From: Sphingomonas hengshuiensis
Lineage (GTDB): Bacteria > Pseudomonadota > Alphaproteobacteria > Sphingomonadales > Sphingomonadaceae
NCBI GenBank assembly: GCA_003240755.1
Contig: QFNF01000028.1
Span: forward strand, 1 to 64,000
Length of the DNA: 64,000 nucleotides
Reading direction: 5' to 3'
The notes under the pieces are model-generated. The model was not told the DNA's origin. It saw nothing but the letters and a program-made list of their open reading frames with translations, and searched no databases. A program made the position numbers and the translations under genes. Positions 1-8,657 of the stretch are shown here, piece after piece; within the stretch, counting starts at the first letter, position 1; each line of letters starts with the position of its first letter.

Positions 1-333
1 CGCATCGTCGAGGCAGATGAAGAACTGGCTGTTGGCCGAGTTCGGGTCCATCGTCCGCGCCATCGAACACACGCCGCGCACATGCGGTTCGGCGTTGAAC
101 TCCTGGCGAAGGTTCGGTTCCTTCGACCCGCCGGTGCCGTCGCCGCGGCCACCGTCGCCGCCCTGCGCCATGAAGCCGTCGATCACGCGGTGGAACGGCA
201 CGCCGTCATAAAAGCCCGAATCGGCCAGCTTGACGATGCGTTCGACATGGTTGGGGGCAAGGTCGGGGCGCAGCTTGATGCGGACTTCGCCGGTATCGAG
301 CGTCATCACGAGCGTGCTGGGGGTATCGGCCAT
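1..333 (-). CDS. Peptidyl-prolyl cis-trans isomerase, cyclophilin type (partial, C-terminus off the left edge)
   Basis: Cyclophilins catalyse cis-trans isomerisation of Xaa-Pro bonds during protein folding. Reading leftwards from the ATG at 333, the product begins MADTPSTLVMTLDTGEVRIK and carries the hallmark core FYDGVPFHRVIDGFMAQGGD and then MARTMDPNSANSQFFI, which form the active-site and cyclosporin-binding face of the family. There is no signal peptide, so a cytoplasmic enzyme is expected. The reading frame is still open at base 1, so roughly the last third of a 145-150 residue protein is missing from the window. It is divergent from mgtE, with about 180 bases between the two starts. Confidence 0.93.
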   Translation of the reverse strand, partial: MADTPSTLVMTLDTGEVRIKLRPDLAPNHVERIVKLADSGFYDGVPFHRVIDGFMAQGGDGGRGDGTGGSKEPNLRQEFNAEPHVRGVCSMARTMDPNSANSQFFICLDDA

Positions 334-430
334 TAGGTGCTCCTTGAAACTGGCGCCTAGCTAGGGGTTCGTACGGCCAAGGGCAACCGCACGACCGTTG
401 GCACGGCGGTGCAGCATGGGTACAGCGGGG

Positions 431-502
431 CGACATCGTGCCGACAGGCGCGGAGCGACACCGTGCCGACAGGCGCGGAGCGACATCGTGCCGACAGGAG
501 GG
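431..502. repeat. Three tandem copies of a 25-bp repeat running into the mgtE ribosome binding site
   Basis: Copies at 431-455, 456-480 and 481-502 (the last partial). The unit begins CGACATCGTGCCGACAGG and ends CGCGGAG. Copies 1 and 2 differ at one base. In copy 3 the sequence turns into AGGAGG, which serves as the Shine-Dalgarno of mgtE. The repeat lies in the untranslated region between the divergent cyclophilin and mgtE genes. I do not recognise a known regulatory family. Confidence 0.8.
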
Positions 503-510
503 TTGCGCCC

Positions 511-1905
511 ATGACCGAACTCGACCTTCCCGAAGCGGATACCAGCGAACTGGACGAGGACGATCGGCTGAAGCCCGAATTCGTCCGTGCCGTGTGCGAG
601 GCGGTCGATCGCGGCGATGACGAGGCGGCCCGCGAACTGGTCGAACCGCTCCATCCCGCCGATCTTGCCGACCTGTTCGAACTGGTGCCGGGCGAACAGC
701 GCGCGGCGCTGGCGGCGGCGATCGCCGAGCGGCTGAACGGCGACGTCCTCGCCGAGATGAACGACTGGGTCCGCGAAGCGGTGATCGAGGCGCTGACCGC
801 CACCCAGGTCGCCGATCTCGCCGCCCAGCTCGACACCGACGACGCGGTCGCGATCATCGAGGACCTCGACGATGCCGACCAGCGCGCGGTGCTGCGCGCG
901 CTCGACCCCGACGATCGCGCCGCGATCGAGGAGGCGCTGTCCTATCCGGAAGAGTCCGCCGGCCGCCTGATGCAGCGCGAACTGGTCGCGGTGCCCGAAC
1001 ACTGGACCGTCGGCGACGCGCTCGACTATCTGCGCGCGGACGAGGTGCTGACCACCGATTTCTGGGAAATCTTCGTCGTCGATCCGGCGCACCGCCCGGT
1101 CGGGACCTGCCAGTTGTCGTGGATCCTGCGCACGCCGCGCTCGGTCGCGATCGGCGACGTGATGGCACGCGAACAGACCCTGATCCCGGTCGACATGGAC
1201 CAGGAGGAAGTCGCGCTGCGGTTTCAGAAATACGCGCTGATCTCGGCCGCGGTGGTCGACGGCAGCGGACGGCTGGTCGGCATGATTACCGTCGACGACG
1301 TCGTCCACATCATCCAGGCGGAAGCGGGCGAGGACGCGCTGCTGCTCTCGGGCGCCGGCGAAGGCGACATCAACGAACCGATCCGCGATTCGTACAAGGC
1401 GCGGGTACGCTGGCTCATCACCAACCTGATGACCGCGCTGCTGCCCGCGACGATCATCGGCGCGTTCGGGGCGACCATCGACCGGATGGTGACGCTGGCG
1501 GCGCTGATGCCGATCGTCGCCGGGCTGGGCGGCAATGCCGGTACCCAGACGATGGCCGTGACCGTCCGTGCGCTGGCGACGAACCAGTTGACGCAGTCGA
1601 ACACGCTGCGGGCGATCCGGCGCGAGATGATTATCGCGCTGATGAACGGTGCGACCGTCGCCGCGCTGATCGGTACCGGCGTGACGTTGTGGTTCGGCAA
1701 TCCGGAACTGGGCGTGGTCATCGGCACGGCGATGCTGCTGAACGTCGTCATCGCCGGATTCGCCGGGGTGTTCGTGCCGCTGACGCTCGACCGGTTCAAT
1801 GCCGATCCGGCGGTGGCGTCGTCGATCTTCGTCACGATGACGACCGATTCGATGGGGTTCCTCGTGTTCCTCGGCCTTGCGACGGTCAGCGGGCTTACCG
1901 GATGA
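511..1905 (+). CDS. mgtE: Magnesium transporter MgtE
   Basis: MgtE is an inner-membrane, Mg2+-gated magnesium channel. The 464-residue product has the family order: an acidic superhelical N domain (about residues 20-145), a CBS pair (about 150-270, ending near GMITVDDVVHII) and a membrane domain with about five helices from residue 300 containing GLGGNAGTQTMAVTVRAL, the pore signature. The start at 511 is chosen over an in-frame ATG at 409 because AGGAGG sits at the right distance and the extra residues would only translate the upstream 25-bp repeats. Regulation by cytosolic Mg2+ through the N and CBS domains is known for the family. I see no Mg2+ riboswitch-like leader, only the repeats. Confidence 0.95.
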   Translation: MTELDLPEADTSELDEDDRLKPEFVRAVCEAVDRGDDEAARELVEPLHPADLADLFELVPGEQRAALAAAIAERLNGDVLAEMNDWVREAVIEALTATQVADLAAQLDTDDAVAIIEDLDDADQRAVLRALDPDDRAAIEEALSYPEESAGRLMQRELVAVPEHWTVGDALDYLRADEVLTTDFWEIFVVDPAHRPVGTCQLSWILRTPRSVAIGDVMAREQTLIPVDMDQEEVALRFQKYALISAAVVDGSGRLVGMITVDDVVHIIQAEAGEDALLLSGAGEGDINEPIRDSYKARVRWLITNLMTALLPATIIGAFGATIDRMVTLAALMPIVAGLGGNAGTQTMAVTVRALATNQLTQSNTLRAIRREMIIALMNGATVAALIGTGVTLWFGNPELGVVIGTAMLLNVVIAGFAGVFVPLTLDRFNADPAVASSIFVTMTTDSMGFLVFLGLATVSGLTG

Positions 1906-1950
1906 ACCGGGCGGCTTGAGGCGGCGGGCCATGCTTCCCATCTGGGACGC

Positions 1951-2349
1951 GTGCCGCTGCATCTCACCAAAGTCGCCTTCGCCATCGAATCGGTCGAGCA
2001 ACTGGCCGACCGGCTGGCCGCGCGCCATGCGGCGGGCGAGGCGCTGACCACCCGTTACCTGCCCAAGCGCGCGGCCGAGATCGAGGGCGGGTCGCTGTTC
2101 TGGATATTGAAGCACCGGCTGGTCGCGCGCTCGCCGATCCTGGGCTTCGGCGAGGCGGAGGGCGGACGGGTCGCGATCCGTCTCGGGCCGAAGCTGGTGC
2201 TGGTCGAGGGGCGCCCGAAACGCGCGCATCAGGGGTGGCGCTATCTGGAGGCGGTCGATGCGCCGGCCGATCTGGGCGGCGCGGGGACCGGCGCCGACGC
2301 ATTGCCGCCGCGGTTGATCGGGGAACTGATGGCGCTGGGGTTGCTGTAG
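1951..2349 (+). CDS. DUF1489 family protein
   Basis: A 132-residue cytoplasmic protein of the alphaproteobacterial DUF1489 family, function unknown. Family features are the opening MPLHLTKVAF and the central GGSLFWILKHRLVARSPIL followed by the C-terminal RAHQGWRYLE. The start is GTG, because no in-frame ATG precedes it in a position that preserves the conserved N-terminus. It follows mgtE by 45 bases on the same strand and may be co-transcribed. It converges on msrA. The family assignment is from motif memory. No catalytic residues can be proposed. Confidence 0.8.
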   Translation: MPLHLTKVAFAIESVEQLADRLAARHAAGEALTTRYLPKRAAEIEGGSLFWILKHRLVARSPILGFGEAEGGRVAIRLGPKLVLVEGRPKRAHQGWRYLEAVDAPADLGGAGTGADALPPRLIGELMALGLL

Positions 2350-2381
2350 AAGCCGCCCGGTCGCGGGGATCGCATCCGGTC

Positions 2382-3035
2382 CTACGCGATCAGCCCCGGA
2401 TATGCCGCCTTCGCCGCCGCGACCTTCGGCCGGTCCCACCGGACGATATAGGGATGCGACGGGTTCCTGCGCGCGAAATCCTGATGATAGGGTTCCGCCG
2501 GATAGAAGGTGCCGGTTTCGATCCTGGTCGCGATCGGTTTCGGAAACGCCTTGGCCCGCGTCAGTTGCGCGATATAGCGCCGGGCGGTCAGCGCCTGCGC
2601 GCCGTTCTGCGCGAAGATCGCCGAACGATAGCTGGGGCCGCGATCGGGATATTGGCCGTCGACCTGCGTCGGATCGTGCGCGACCGAGAAATACAGCCGC
2701 AGCAGCGTGCCATAGCTGACGATGCGGGGATCATAGGTGATGCGGATTGCCTCGGCATGACCGGTGCGTTCGGTCGATACCTGGTCGTAGGTCGCGGTGG
2801 CCCGGTCGCCGCCGGCATAGCCGCTGACGACCGACCTGACGCCCTTCACCCGTTCGAACACCGCCTCCATGCCCCAGAAGCAGCCGCCGGCCAGTACGGC
2901 GGTGGCAAGGCCGGGGGCCGGGGGCAGGTCGCCGGCGACGGCCGGGATCGGCACCGCGCGCTCGGCGGTGGCCGGGGGGATCGTCATCGCGGCCACGCCG
3001 ATGGCGGCGATGGCGACGGGAAGCAGGAATTTCAT
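2382..3035 (-). CDS. msrA: Peptide-methionine (S)-S-oxide reductase MsrA, exported
   Basis: MsrA reduces methionine S-sulfoxide in proteins back to methionine. The catalytic motif AGGCFWGMEAVFERVKGV is present with the nucleophilic Cys, followed by SGYAGG, the TGHAEAIRITYDP block and the C-terminal AEPYHQDF signature. Starting at 3035 gives 217 residues beginning MKFLLPVAIAAIGVAAM, a cleavable signal peptide, so the enzyme probably repairs envelope proteins. An AGGAAC Shine-Dalgarno precedes this ATG. A longer in-frame reading to 3146 would bury the signal peptide and is rejected. A small membrane protein lies immediately upstream on the same strand. Confidence 0.95.
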   Translation of the reverse strand: MKFLLPVAIAAIGVAAMTIPPATAERAVPIPAVAGDLPPAPGLATAVLAGGCFWGMEAVFERVKGVRSVVSGYAGGDRATATYDQVSTERTGHAEAIRITYDPRIVSYGTLLRLYFSVAHDPTQVDGQYPDRGPSYRSAIFAQNGAQALTARRYIAQLTRAKAFPKPIATRIETGTFYPAEPYHQDFARRNPSHPYIVRWDRPKVAAAKAAYPGLIA

Positions 3036-3096
3036 GGGGCGGTTCCTGATGCAAGTGCCGGAACCGAGATGGGGGTTCGGCGCGGACGCCGCCAGA

Positions 3097-3243
3097 TCAG
3101 CCGATGCGTTCGACGACCACCGGTGCGGGGCGGACCGACTTCGCATCGCTCCGGTCCGCCACCTGCACCGCGACGAGCGCGACGGCGCCCAGCGCGAAAC
3201 CGCTGATGAAATGGCGAAGGAAACCGGTGCGCTTCTGGGTCAT
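3097..3243 (-). CDS. Small single-pass membrane protein, function unknown
   Basis: A 48-residue product beginning MTQKRTGFLRHFISGFALGA: a basic N-terminus, one hydrophobic segment (about residues 10-28) and a short polar tail ending VVVERIG. The start at 3243 has AGAGGACGAGACAG upstream, a reasonable ribosome binding site. A longer in-frame start at 3324 adds a low-complexity stretch without a good binding site. It lies 61 bases before msrA on the same strand, so it may be co-transcribed. I do not recognise the family. The case rests on the membrane segment and the ribosome binding site. Confidence 0.5.
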   Translation of the reverse strand: MTQKRTGFLRHFISGFALGAVALVAVQVADRSDAKSVRPAPVVVERIG

Positions 3244-3381
3244 CTGTCTCGTCCTCTTGCCCGGCCGCTCCCCCGGATGGTTCGCGGCATCGAACCGGGC
3301 CGCAGGGCCCGTTCGTCGATGCAAGATATAGTGTCTGGGGCTGAACCGGCGCTGGCGCGCCCGTTCATCGTGCGCACAGCC

Positions 3382-4557
3382 TCAACCATGTTGCGGCTGC
3401 GAAATCAAGTGGGCGAGGGGTGCGGTTTCGGCAACGCTGCGTTGCGCGTCGGGCGCGCGTCGCTGCCGCTTGTCGGCATACATGCGTTCGTCGGCGCGCG
3501 CGATCAGCGTCTCGACCTCGGCCAGCGGCCCCAGCGCCCATCCGATGCTGAGCGTCGCCGCCGCCCCGGTGCCGAGCAACGCGCCGGTCCCCTGCGCGAA
3601 TCGTTCGGCGATGCCGTGGGCGATCGCCGCCGCTTCCGGCGCGCCGGCGCCTGGCAGCACGCAGACGAATTCGTCGCCGCCCCAGCGGAACACCCGTCCC
3701 GTCATCGGCACCGACGCCACCGCGGCGCGGGTGGCGATGCGCAGGGTGGCGTCGCCCACCGCATGGCCGTGCCGGTCGTTCAGCGCCTTGAACCGGTTCA
3801 GGTCGATCATCAGCACCGCGCCCTCGCCGCGCCAGCCGGTGCGCGCGCGTTCGAACGCGGTGCGGTTGTTCGCCCCGGTCAGCGCGTCGCGCTCGGCAAG
3901 CATCGACAGCCGGCGCTCGCCCCGCTCGGCGTCCATCGTCAGCAGCGAAAAGCCGCGGAACATGATGAAGGCGACCGCGCCCGCCGCCAGCCATGCCGCC
4001 GGCCCGCCATGCAGCCCGGTCGGGTTCGCGCCGATCTGGCCGGTCAGCGCCAGCCAGGCGCGGCCGACGAACATCGGCACGGTCAGCGCGAACATCACCG
4101 CGACGATCCATCCGGTACGCAACGATTCGCGCCGCGCGATCCGGATCGCGATGACGACCGTCGCCATGTCGAAGATCGATCGCACGACATTGAGATAGGC
4201 GACCCGTCCGCCCATGCCCGCCGGATCGGACCATGGCAGCATCGGCAGGGCGAGCATCGCGCCCACCGCGAGCCACTGCCACAGTTCGGCACGCGGATCG
4301 GCGAAGCGCCGCATGCCGATATAGATGCCGGTATAGCTCAGCACCGCGACGGCGTTGCCCACCGGGACCAGCATCGGGATGTGGAGCTCGCGGACCAGCG
4401 GTATCACCGCGCTGATCCCCAGCAGGATATGCCCGCCGCCCCACCAGTTCGCCCAACTGCCGAACCGGCCGCCGACCGCCGCGGCAAGGTGGACGATCCC
4501 GGCAACGACCGAACACAACGCGACCATCGCGTACAGGGTGGAAATATCTAGCAGCAT
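3382..4557 (-). CDS. Membrane-anchored diguanylate cyclase (GGDEF)
   Basis: Synthesises cyclic di-GMP from two GTP. The first 205 of 391 residues hold about six hydrophobic helices (a membrane sensor of no family I can name), followed by a GGDEF domain: DALTGANNR near residue 224, DLNRFKALND near 252 and the intact active site RWGGDEFVCV with GGDEF at 293-297. The RxxD inhibitory site expected just upstream of GGDEF is absent (the stretch reads PMTGRVFRW), so product feedback through that site is unlikely. No EAL domain is present. It sits alone, between msrA and an aminotransferase with 66 bases upstream. Confidence 0.92.
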   Translation of the reverse strand: MLLDISTLYAMVALCSVVAGIVHLAAAVGGRFGSWANWWGGGHILLGISAVIPLVRELHIPMLVPVGNAVAVLSYTGIYIGMRRFADPRAELWQWLAVGAMLALPMLPWSDPAGMGGRVAYLNVVRSIFDMATVVIAIRIARRESLRTGWIVAVMFALTVPMFVGRAWLALTGQIGANPTGLHGGPAAWLAAGAVAFIMFRGFSLLTMDAERGERRLSMLAERDALTGANNRTAFERARTGWRGEGAVLMIDLNRFKALNDRHGHAVGDATLRIATRAAVASVPMTGRVFRWGGDEFVCVLPGAGAPEAAAIAHGIAERFAQGTGALLGTGAAATLSIGWALGPLAEVETLIARADERMYADKRQRRAPDAQRSVAETAPLAHLISQPQHG

Positions 4558-4623
4558 GTCTTCTCTATCACGACGGATGCCGTGATAGGAACGATGCCCT
4601 AATACTCCGTTGCGAGCGACCGA

Positions 4624-5823
4624 TTACTTGAGCGCGTCACACGCCGTTCGAATACGCGCGCACGCATCGCGCAGCAGGTCGTCCGATGTCGCATAGCTGA
4701 TGCGCATCGCCGGCGAGAGGCCGAATGCCGCGCCCTGCACCGCCGCGACGCGTGCCTCCTCCAGCAGATAGCCGACGAAATCCTCGTCGGTCGCGATCCG
4801 CCGGCCGCCGGGCGTCGTGCGCCCGATCACCCCGGAGATGTCGGGATAGACATAGAAGGCACCTTCGGGCGTCGGACAGGTGACGCCGTCGATGGCGTTC
4901 AGTTCGGCGACCACCATGTCGCGCCGGCGCTGGAACGCGGCGTTGCGTTCGGCCAGGAACGACTGGTCGCCGTTCAGCGCGGCCACCGCCGCCGCCTGCG
5001 CGATCGAACACGGGTTGGACGTCGATTGCGACTGCAGCTTGGCGATCGCCTTGACGAGCCACGCCGCGCCCCCGGCATAGCCGATGCGCCAGCCGGTCAT
5101 CGCATAGGCTTTCGAACAGCCGTTCACGGTGAGGGTGCGGTCGTAGAGCGACGGGTTCACCTCGGCGATCGTCGCGAACTCGAACCCGGGATAGACGATG
5201 TGCTCGTACATGTCGTCGGCGAATATCCAGACATGGGGATGCCGTTCCAGCACCGTGCCCAGCGCGCGCAGCTCGGCGCGGGTATAGCCCGCACCCGTCG
5301 GGTTCGACGGCGAATTGAGGATGACCCACTTGGTCCGCTCGGTGATCGCGGCGTCGAGCTGTTCGGGCGTGATCTTGTAGTTCTGCCCGGCCCCCGCCGC
5401 GACGAACACCGGCGTCCCGCCGGCGAACTGCACGACGTCGGGATAGCTGACCCAATAGGGCGCGGGCACGATCACCTCGTCGCCGGCATCGACCGTTGCG
5501 ACCAGCGCGTTGAACAAGGTGTGCTTGCCGCCGACATTCACGCTGATCTGGTTCGCGGCATAGGTCAGGCCGTTGTCGCGCTTGAACTTCGCGATGATCG
5601 CGTCCTTCAGCTCGGGCGTGCCGTCGACATTGGTATATTTAGTCCTGCCCGCGCGGATCGCCTCGATCGCGGCGTCCTTGACGAAATCGGGCGTATCGAA
5701 ATCGGGTTCGCCCGCGCCCAGCCCGATCACGTCGACGCCCTGCCGCTTCAGCTCGAGCACCTTCGACGTGATGGCGAGGGTGGGCGAGGGATTGATACGG
5801 TCGAGCGCGGCGGAGGGCTTCAT
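4624..5823 (-). CDS. Pyridoxal-phosphate aminotransferase class I, aspartate aminotransferase type
   Basis: A 399-residue fold-type I aminotransferase interconverting aspartate and oxaloacetate (or aromatic amino acids) with 2-oxoglutarate/glutamate. Seen directly: GLGAGEPDFDTPDFVK near the N-terminus, NSPSNPTGAGY for the cofactor-binding Asn, and GCSKAYAMTGWRIGYAGG with the Schiff-base Lys. The class Ib pattern matches aspartate or glutamate/aspartate-prephenate aminotransferases of alphaproteobacteria. A prephenate-specific role cannot be excluded and would link it to the tyrA and chorismate mutase genes elsewhere in the window. It is cytoplasmic. It lies 39 bases downstream of pabBC on the same strand and may share its transcript. 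Confidence 0.92.
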   Translation of the reverse strand: MKPSAALDRINPSPTLAITSKVLELKRQGVDVIGLGAGEPDFDTPDFVKDAAIEAIRAGRTKYTNVDGTPELKDAIIAKFKRDNGLTYAANQISVNVGGKHTLFNALVATVDAGDEVIVPAPYWVSYPDVVQFAGGTPVFVAAGAGQNYKITPEQLDAAITERTKWVILNSPSNPTGAGYTRAELRALGTVLERHPHVWIFADDMYEHIVYPGFEFATIAEVNPSLYDRTLTVNGCSKAYAMTGWRIGYAGGAAWLVKAIAKLQSQSTSNPCSIAQAAAVAALNGDQSFLAERNAAFQRRRDMVVAELNAIDGVTCPTPEGAFYVYPDISGVIGRTTPGGRRIATDEDFVGYLLEEARVAAVQGAAFGLSPAMRISYATSDDLLRDACARIRTACDALK

Positions 5824-5862
5824 GGGACGTCCGATGCTGGGAAGGAACAGGTGGACGCGCCC

Positions 5863-7617
5863 TTAGCCCCCTATGGTCGCATCCGCAACCAAGCGCGCAC
5901 GAATCAATCCGCGAACCGCGTTCCCCACGTAAAATCCTTGCGCCAGATCGCCGATCGTCAGCGGCATCTCCACCGCCTCGCCGCGCGCGATCAGCTCGGC
6001 GCGCAGCACCCCCGGCAACAGCCCCCGGTCCCGCGGCGGCGTGAGCAACTGCGCGCCGGCACCGACGAAGACCGAGGTGAAGCTGCCCTCCGTCACCTCG
6101 CCGTCCGCGCCGATGAAGATCGTCTCGAAACAGCCCGGCGGCGGCGCCGGCCAGAAGCGGCGGTCGCTGGTCTTGTGCAGCAGCCGCAGGTCGCCGGGCG
6201 GGACGGGCAGGGGGGCGACCGCCACCTCGACCGGTCCGGCGGGGGGCGGGGGCAGCGGCGTCACGTCGACCGCGATCGCGCCCGACACCGACAGCAGCAG
6301 CCGCACCCGTGCCGCCTCGCGCAGGCGAAAGGTCGCCGCCTGCAATTCGTTGCGCGTCGCATGGCGATCGAACGCGAAGCCCAGGGCATGCGCGCTCGCG
6401 GTCATCCGCGCGAGATGGCGTTCGAGCAGCGCGATGCCGCCGAGCGGGTCGAACGCCATCGTCTCGACCAGGTCGAACCGGCGCGGTCCGGTGTCGAGGA
6501 ATCGCGCCTTGGCGATGCATTCCTGCCATTCGGCGTGCGGCTGCGAATCGGCGACCACGCCCGATCCCAGCCCCAATGTGGCGTGCGACGCACCCGCTGG
6601 CAGGTGCAGCGTGCGGATCGCGACGTTGAACGACGCATCGCCGCCGGCATCGATGGCGCCGATCGCCCCGGTATAGATGCCGCGCGTGCGCCCCTCGACC
6701 GCGTCGATCGCCTGCATCGCGCGGCGCTTGGGCGCGCCGGTGATCGATCCGCACGGAAACAGCGCGGCGATCGCATCGACCGCGGTCGTGCCGGGCAGCA
6801 GCTCGGCCGTCACCGACGACACCAGTTGGTGGATGCTGGGATAGGTTTCGACCACGAACCGCTCGGGCACCTGCACGCTGCCCGGCATGGCCACGCGCGA
6901 CAGGTCGTTGCGCATCAGGTCGACGATCATCAGGTTCTCGGCCCGCTGCTTGGGATCGATCGCCAGCGCGGCCGCCGCCGCCCGGTCGCGCGCCGGGTCG
7001 GGGTCGCGGGTCGCGGTGCCCTTCATCGGTCGCGCGGTGATCCGCCCGCCCTCCACCGCGAAGAACAGTTCGGGCGAAAACGACAACAGCCAGTCGCTGC
7101 CGGTCCATACCACCGCGCCATGCCCCGCCGCCGCCCGTGGCCGGATCGCGGCATAGAGCGCCAGCGGATCGCCGGCGACCGGCACCTGCGCGCCGAACGT
7201 CAGGTTCGCCTGATAGATATCGCCCGCCGCGATCAGCGCCAGGACGGATTCGCAGTGCGCGGCATGGGTGGCGCGGTCGATATCGGGCGTCACCGCCCCG
7301 ATCCACGCACCCGCCGGATCGGGCAGCAGCGTCGCGGCATCGACGCTCCCGCCACCCTCGAATACACCGAACCACAATAGCGGCGCGGCCGAATCGCGTA
7401 GCGGGACGCCGGGCACCCATGCCGCCCCCGCCTCATAGGTCAGATAGCCCGCCACCGCCGCCCCCGCCGCGACAGCCTCGGCAAGTTCCCCCAGCGCATC
7501 GGGCACCCCGGCAACGTCATCGGCGCGGATCACGCGAAGCGGGGCCTGGTACAGCCGCGCACGTCCCCCCGGCCGGGCATCGTCGAGCAGTACGAAGGGC
7601 CGCGTCGCGTCGAGCAT
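5863..7617 (-). CDS. pabB: Aminodeoxychorismate synthase component I fused to aminodeoxychorismate lyase (PabB-PabC)
   Basis: Makes 4-amino-4-deoxychorismate from chorismate and ammonia, then cleaves it to p-aminobenzoate for folate. The 584-residue product has an N-terminal chorismate-binding domain with FSPELFF, RPMKGTATRD (the Lys-containing PabB signature that separates it from anthranilate synthase), NLMIVDLMRNDLSR and GSITGAPKRRAMQ. From about residue 450 it continues into a class IV aminotransferase-fold lyase domain with LLHKTSDRRFW (the cofactor Lys) and GEVTEGSFTSVFV. The start at 7617 gives MLDATRPFVLLDDARP, usual for the family. The more distal 7713 start would overlap the divergent hydrolase. 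The glutaminase subunit PabA is not in the window. Confidence 0.93.
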   Translation of the reverse strand: MLDATRPFVLLDDARPGGRARLYQAPLRVIRADDVAGVPDALGELAEAVAAGAAVAGYLTYEAGAAWVPGVPLRDSAAPLLWFGVFEGGGSVDAATLLPDPAGAWIGAVTPDIDRATHAAHCESVLALIAAGDIYQANLTFGAQVPVAGDPLALYAAIRPRAAAGHGAVVWTGSDWLLSFSPELFFAVEGGRITARPMKGTATRDPDPARDRAAAAALAIDPKQRAENLMIVDLMRNDLSRVAMPGSVQVPERFVVETYPSIHQLVSSVTAELLPGTTAVDAIAALFPCGSITGAPKRRAMQAIDAVEGRTRGIYTGAIGAIDAGGDASFNVAIRTLHLPAGASHATLGLGSGVVADSQPHAEWQECIAKARFLDTGPRRFDLVETMAFDPLGGIALLERHLARMTASAHALGFAFDRHATRNELQAATFRLREAARVRLLLSVSGAIAVDVTPLPPPPAGPVEVAVAPLPVPPGDLRLLHKTSDRRFWPAPPPGCFETIFIGADGEVTEGSFTSVFVGAGAQLLTPPRDRGLLPGVLRAELIARGEAVEMPLTIGDLAQGFYVGNAVRGLIRARLVADATIGG

Positions 7618-7703
7618 CACCCACGCTTGCCGGTTGCGCGCGCGGGGGGCAAGCACTCTGACGCTGCTTTGTGTACGCGGCATTAAGCAGTAAGGCGGGC
7701 GGC

Positions 7704-8366
7704 ATGACCCCATCCCCGATCCGCGCGGCGATCATCCCGGTGACTCCGCTGCAACAGAATTGCACGCTGCTATGGTGTACGAAGACGATGCGCGGCGCCT
7801 TTGTCGATCCCGGCGGCGATCTGCCACGGCTGCTCGCCGCCGCGCAGCAACATGGCGTGACGGTCGAAAAAATCCTGCTGACCCATGGCCATATCGACCA
7901 TTGCGGCGAGGCGAAGCCGCTTGCCGACCAACTGGGCGTGCCGATCGAAGGCCCGCACGAGGCCGACCGCTTCTGGATCGCGCGGCTGGCGGAGGACGGC
8001 CGGCGCTGGGGCTTGCGCGGCGTGCCGTTCGAACCCGATCGCTGGCTGGTCGAAGGCGACACGGTGACGGTCGGCGAAGCGACGCTGTCGGTGTACGAAA
8101 CGCCCGGCCACACGCCGGGCCATATCATCTTCTTCCACGAAACCGCCCGATTCGCGCTGGTCGGCGACGTGCTGTTCCAGGGATCGGTCGGCCGGACCGA
8201 CTTCCCGCTGTCCGACCATCAGGCATTGCTCGATTCGGTCGTGACCAGGCTGTGGCCGCTGGGCGACGATGTCGCGTTCGTGCCGGGCCATGGTCCGGGC
8301 AGTACCTTCGGCCACGAACGCGCGACCAATCCGTTTGTGGGCGACAAGGTGCTGGCGGCCGGCTGA
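7704..8366 (+). CDS. MBL-fold metallo-hydrolase (glyoxalase II-like)
   Basis: A 220-residue cytoplasmic metallo-beta-lactamase-fold enzyme. The metal site is complete: THGHIDHCGE (HxHxDH), ETPGHTPGHI, the bridging Asp region LVGDVLFQGSVGRTD and the C-terminal PGHGPGSTFGHE. The layout is that of the YcbL/GloB-like group, which hydrolyse thioesters such as S-lactoylglutathione. The substrate is not determinable from sequence. The start at 7704 is preceded by AAGGCGG. An in-frame ATG at 7671 would add eleven residues inside the short pabBC/hydrolase divergent gap. An inverted palindromic repeat follows the stop codon. Confidence 0.9.
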   Translation: MTPSPIRAAIIPVTPLQQNCTLLWCTKTMRGAFVDPGGDLPRLLAAAQQHGVTVEKILLTHGHIDHCGEAKPLADQLGVPIEGPHEADRFWIARLAEDGRRWGLRGVPFEPDRWLVEGDTVTVGEATLSVYETPGHTPGHIIFFHETARFALVGDVLFQGSVGRTDFPLSDHQALLDSVVTRLWPLGDDVAFVPGHGPGSTFGHERATNPFVGDKVLAAG

Positions 8367-8370
8367 GCGG

Positions 8371-8463
8371 TCGTCCCGCAAAGGCGGGAATCCCTTGCCG
8401 CTACCCGTGCGGATCGTGCAGGGGTGTCGGCGGCCATGGGCGCCCCGCCGGCGCGGGGACGAC
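8371..8463. repeat. Inverted pair of dispersed palindromic (REP-like) elements
   Basis: Left arm at 8371-8393 begins TCGTCCCGCAAAGGCGGG. Right arm at 8440-8463 reads, on the opposite strand, TCGTCCCCGCGCCGGCGGGG. The two arms can pair across about 46 bases and each arm is itself a short hairpin. The family is the same as the pair at 57764-57861. Lying after a stop codon and before the rpmF promoter, it may also act as a 3' end for the hydrolase mRNA. Confidence 0.7.
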
Positions 8464-8495
8464 GCAGTGGTCGGACGCGGTTCGTCCCTTGTCCC

Positions 8496-8523
8496 TTGCA
8501 ACCCTGCGCGAAAACGCTATAGG
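8496..8523 (+). promoter_or_regulatory. Probable sigma-70 type promoter for rpmF-plsX-fabH
   Basis: TTGCAA at 8496-8501 and TATAGG at 8518-8523 with a 16-base spacer, in the 290-base gap before rpmF. It resembles the TTGxx / CTATA pattern of alphaproteobacterial housekeeping promoters. No other good candidate is visible in the gap. Transcription would start near 8530, leaving a leader of about 128 bases. Confidence 0.45.
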
Positions 8524-8657
8524 CGCGGTTCGCTTCGCGACCAGCCTGCTTGCCGGTCCGGCGGGTCGTCGGTCGCGCAAACGGTCCGGCACTTGCCTGG
8601 GCCGCGTCGACAGTTGGTGGCGACACCACGTGATACCCAAGTGATAAAGGTGCCGAA

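Noticed and set aside
431..502. Tandem 25-bp repeat as a CRISPR array
   Set aside because: Units are contiguous without spacers, too few, and no cas gene is in the window.
361..2439. Long minus-strand frame (692 codons) opposite mgtE and DUF1489
   Set aside because: It is antisense to two convincing family members and has low-complexity Arg/Ala/Asp-rich sequence without motifs. Such frames arise from GC-biased codon positions in this genome.
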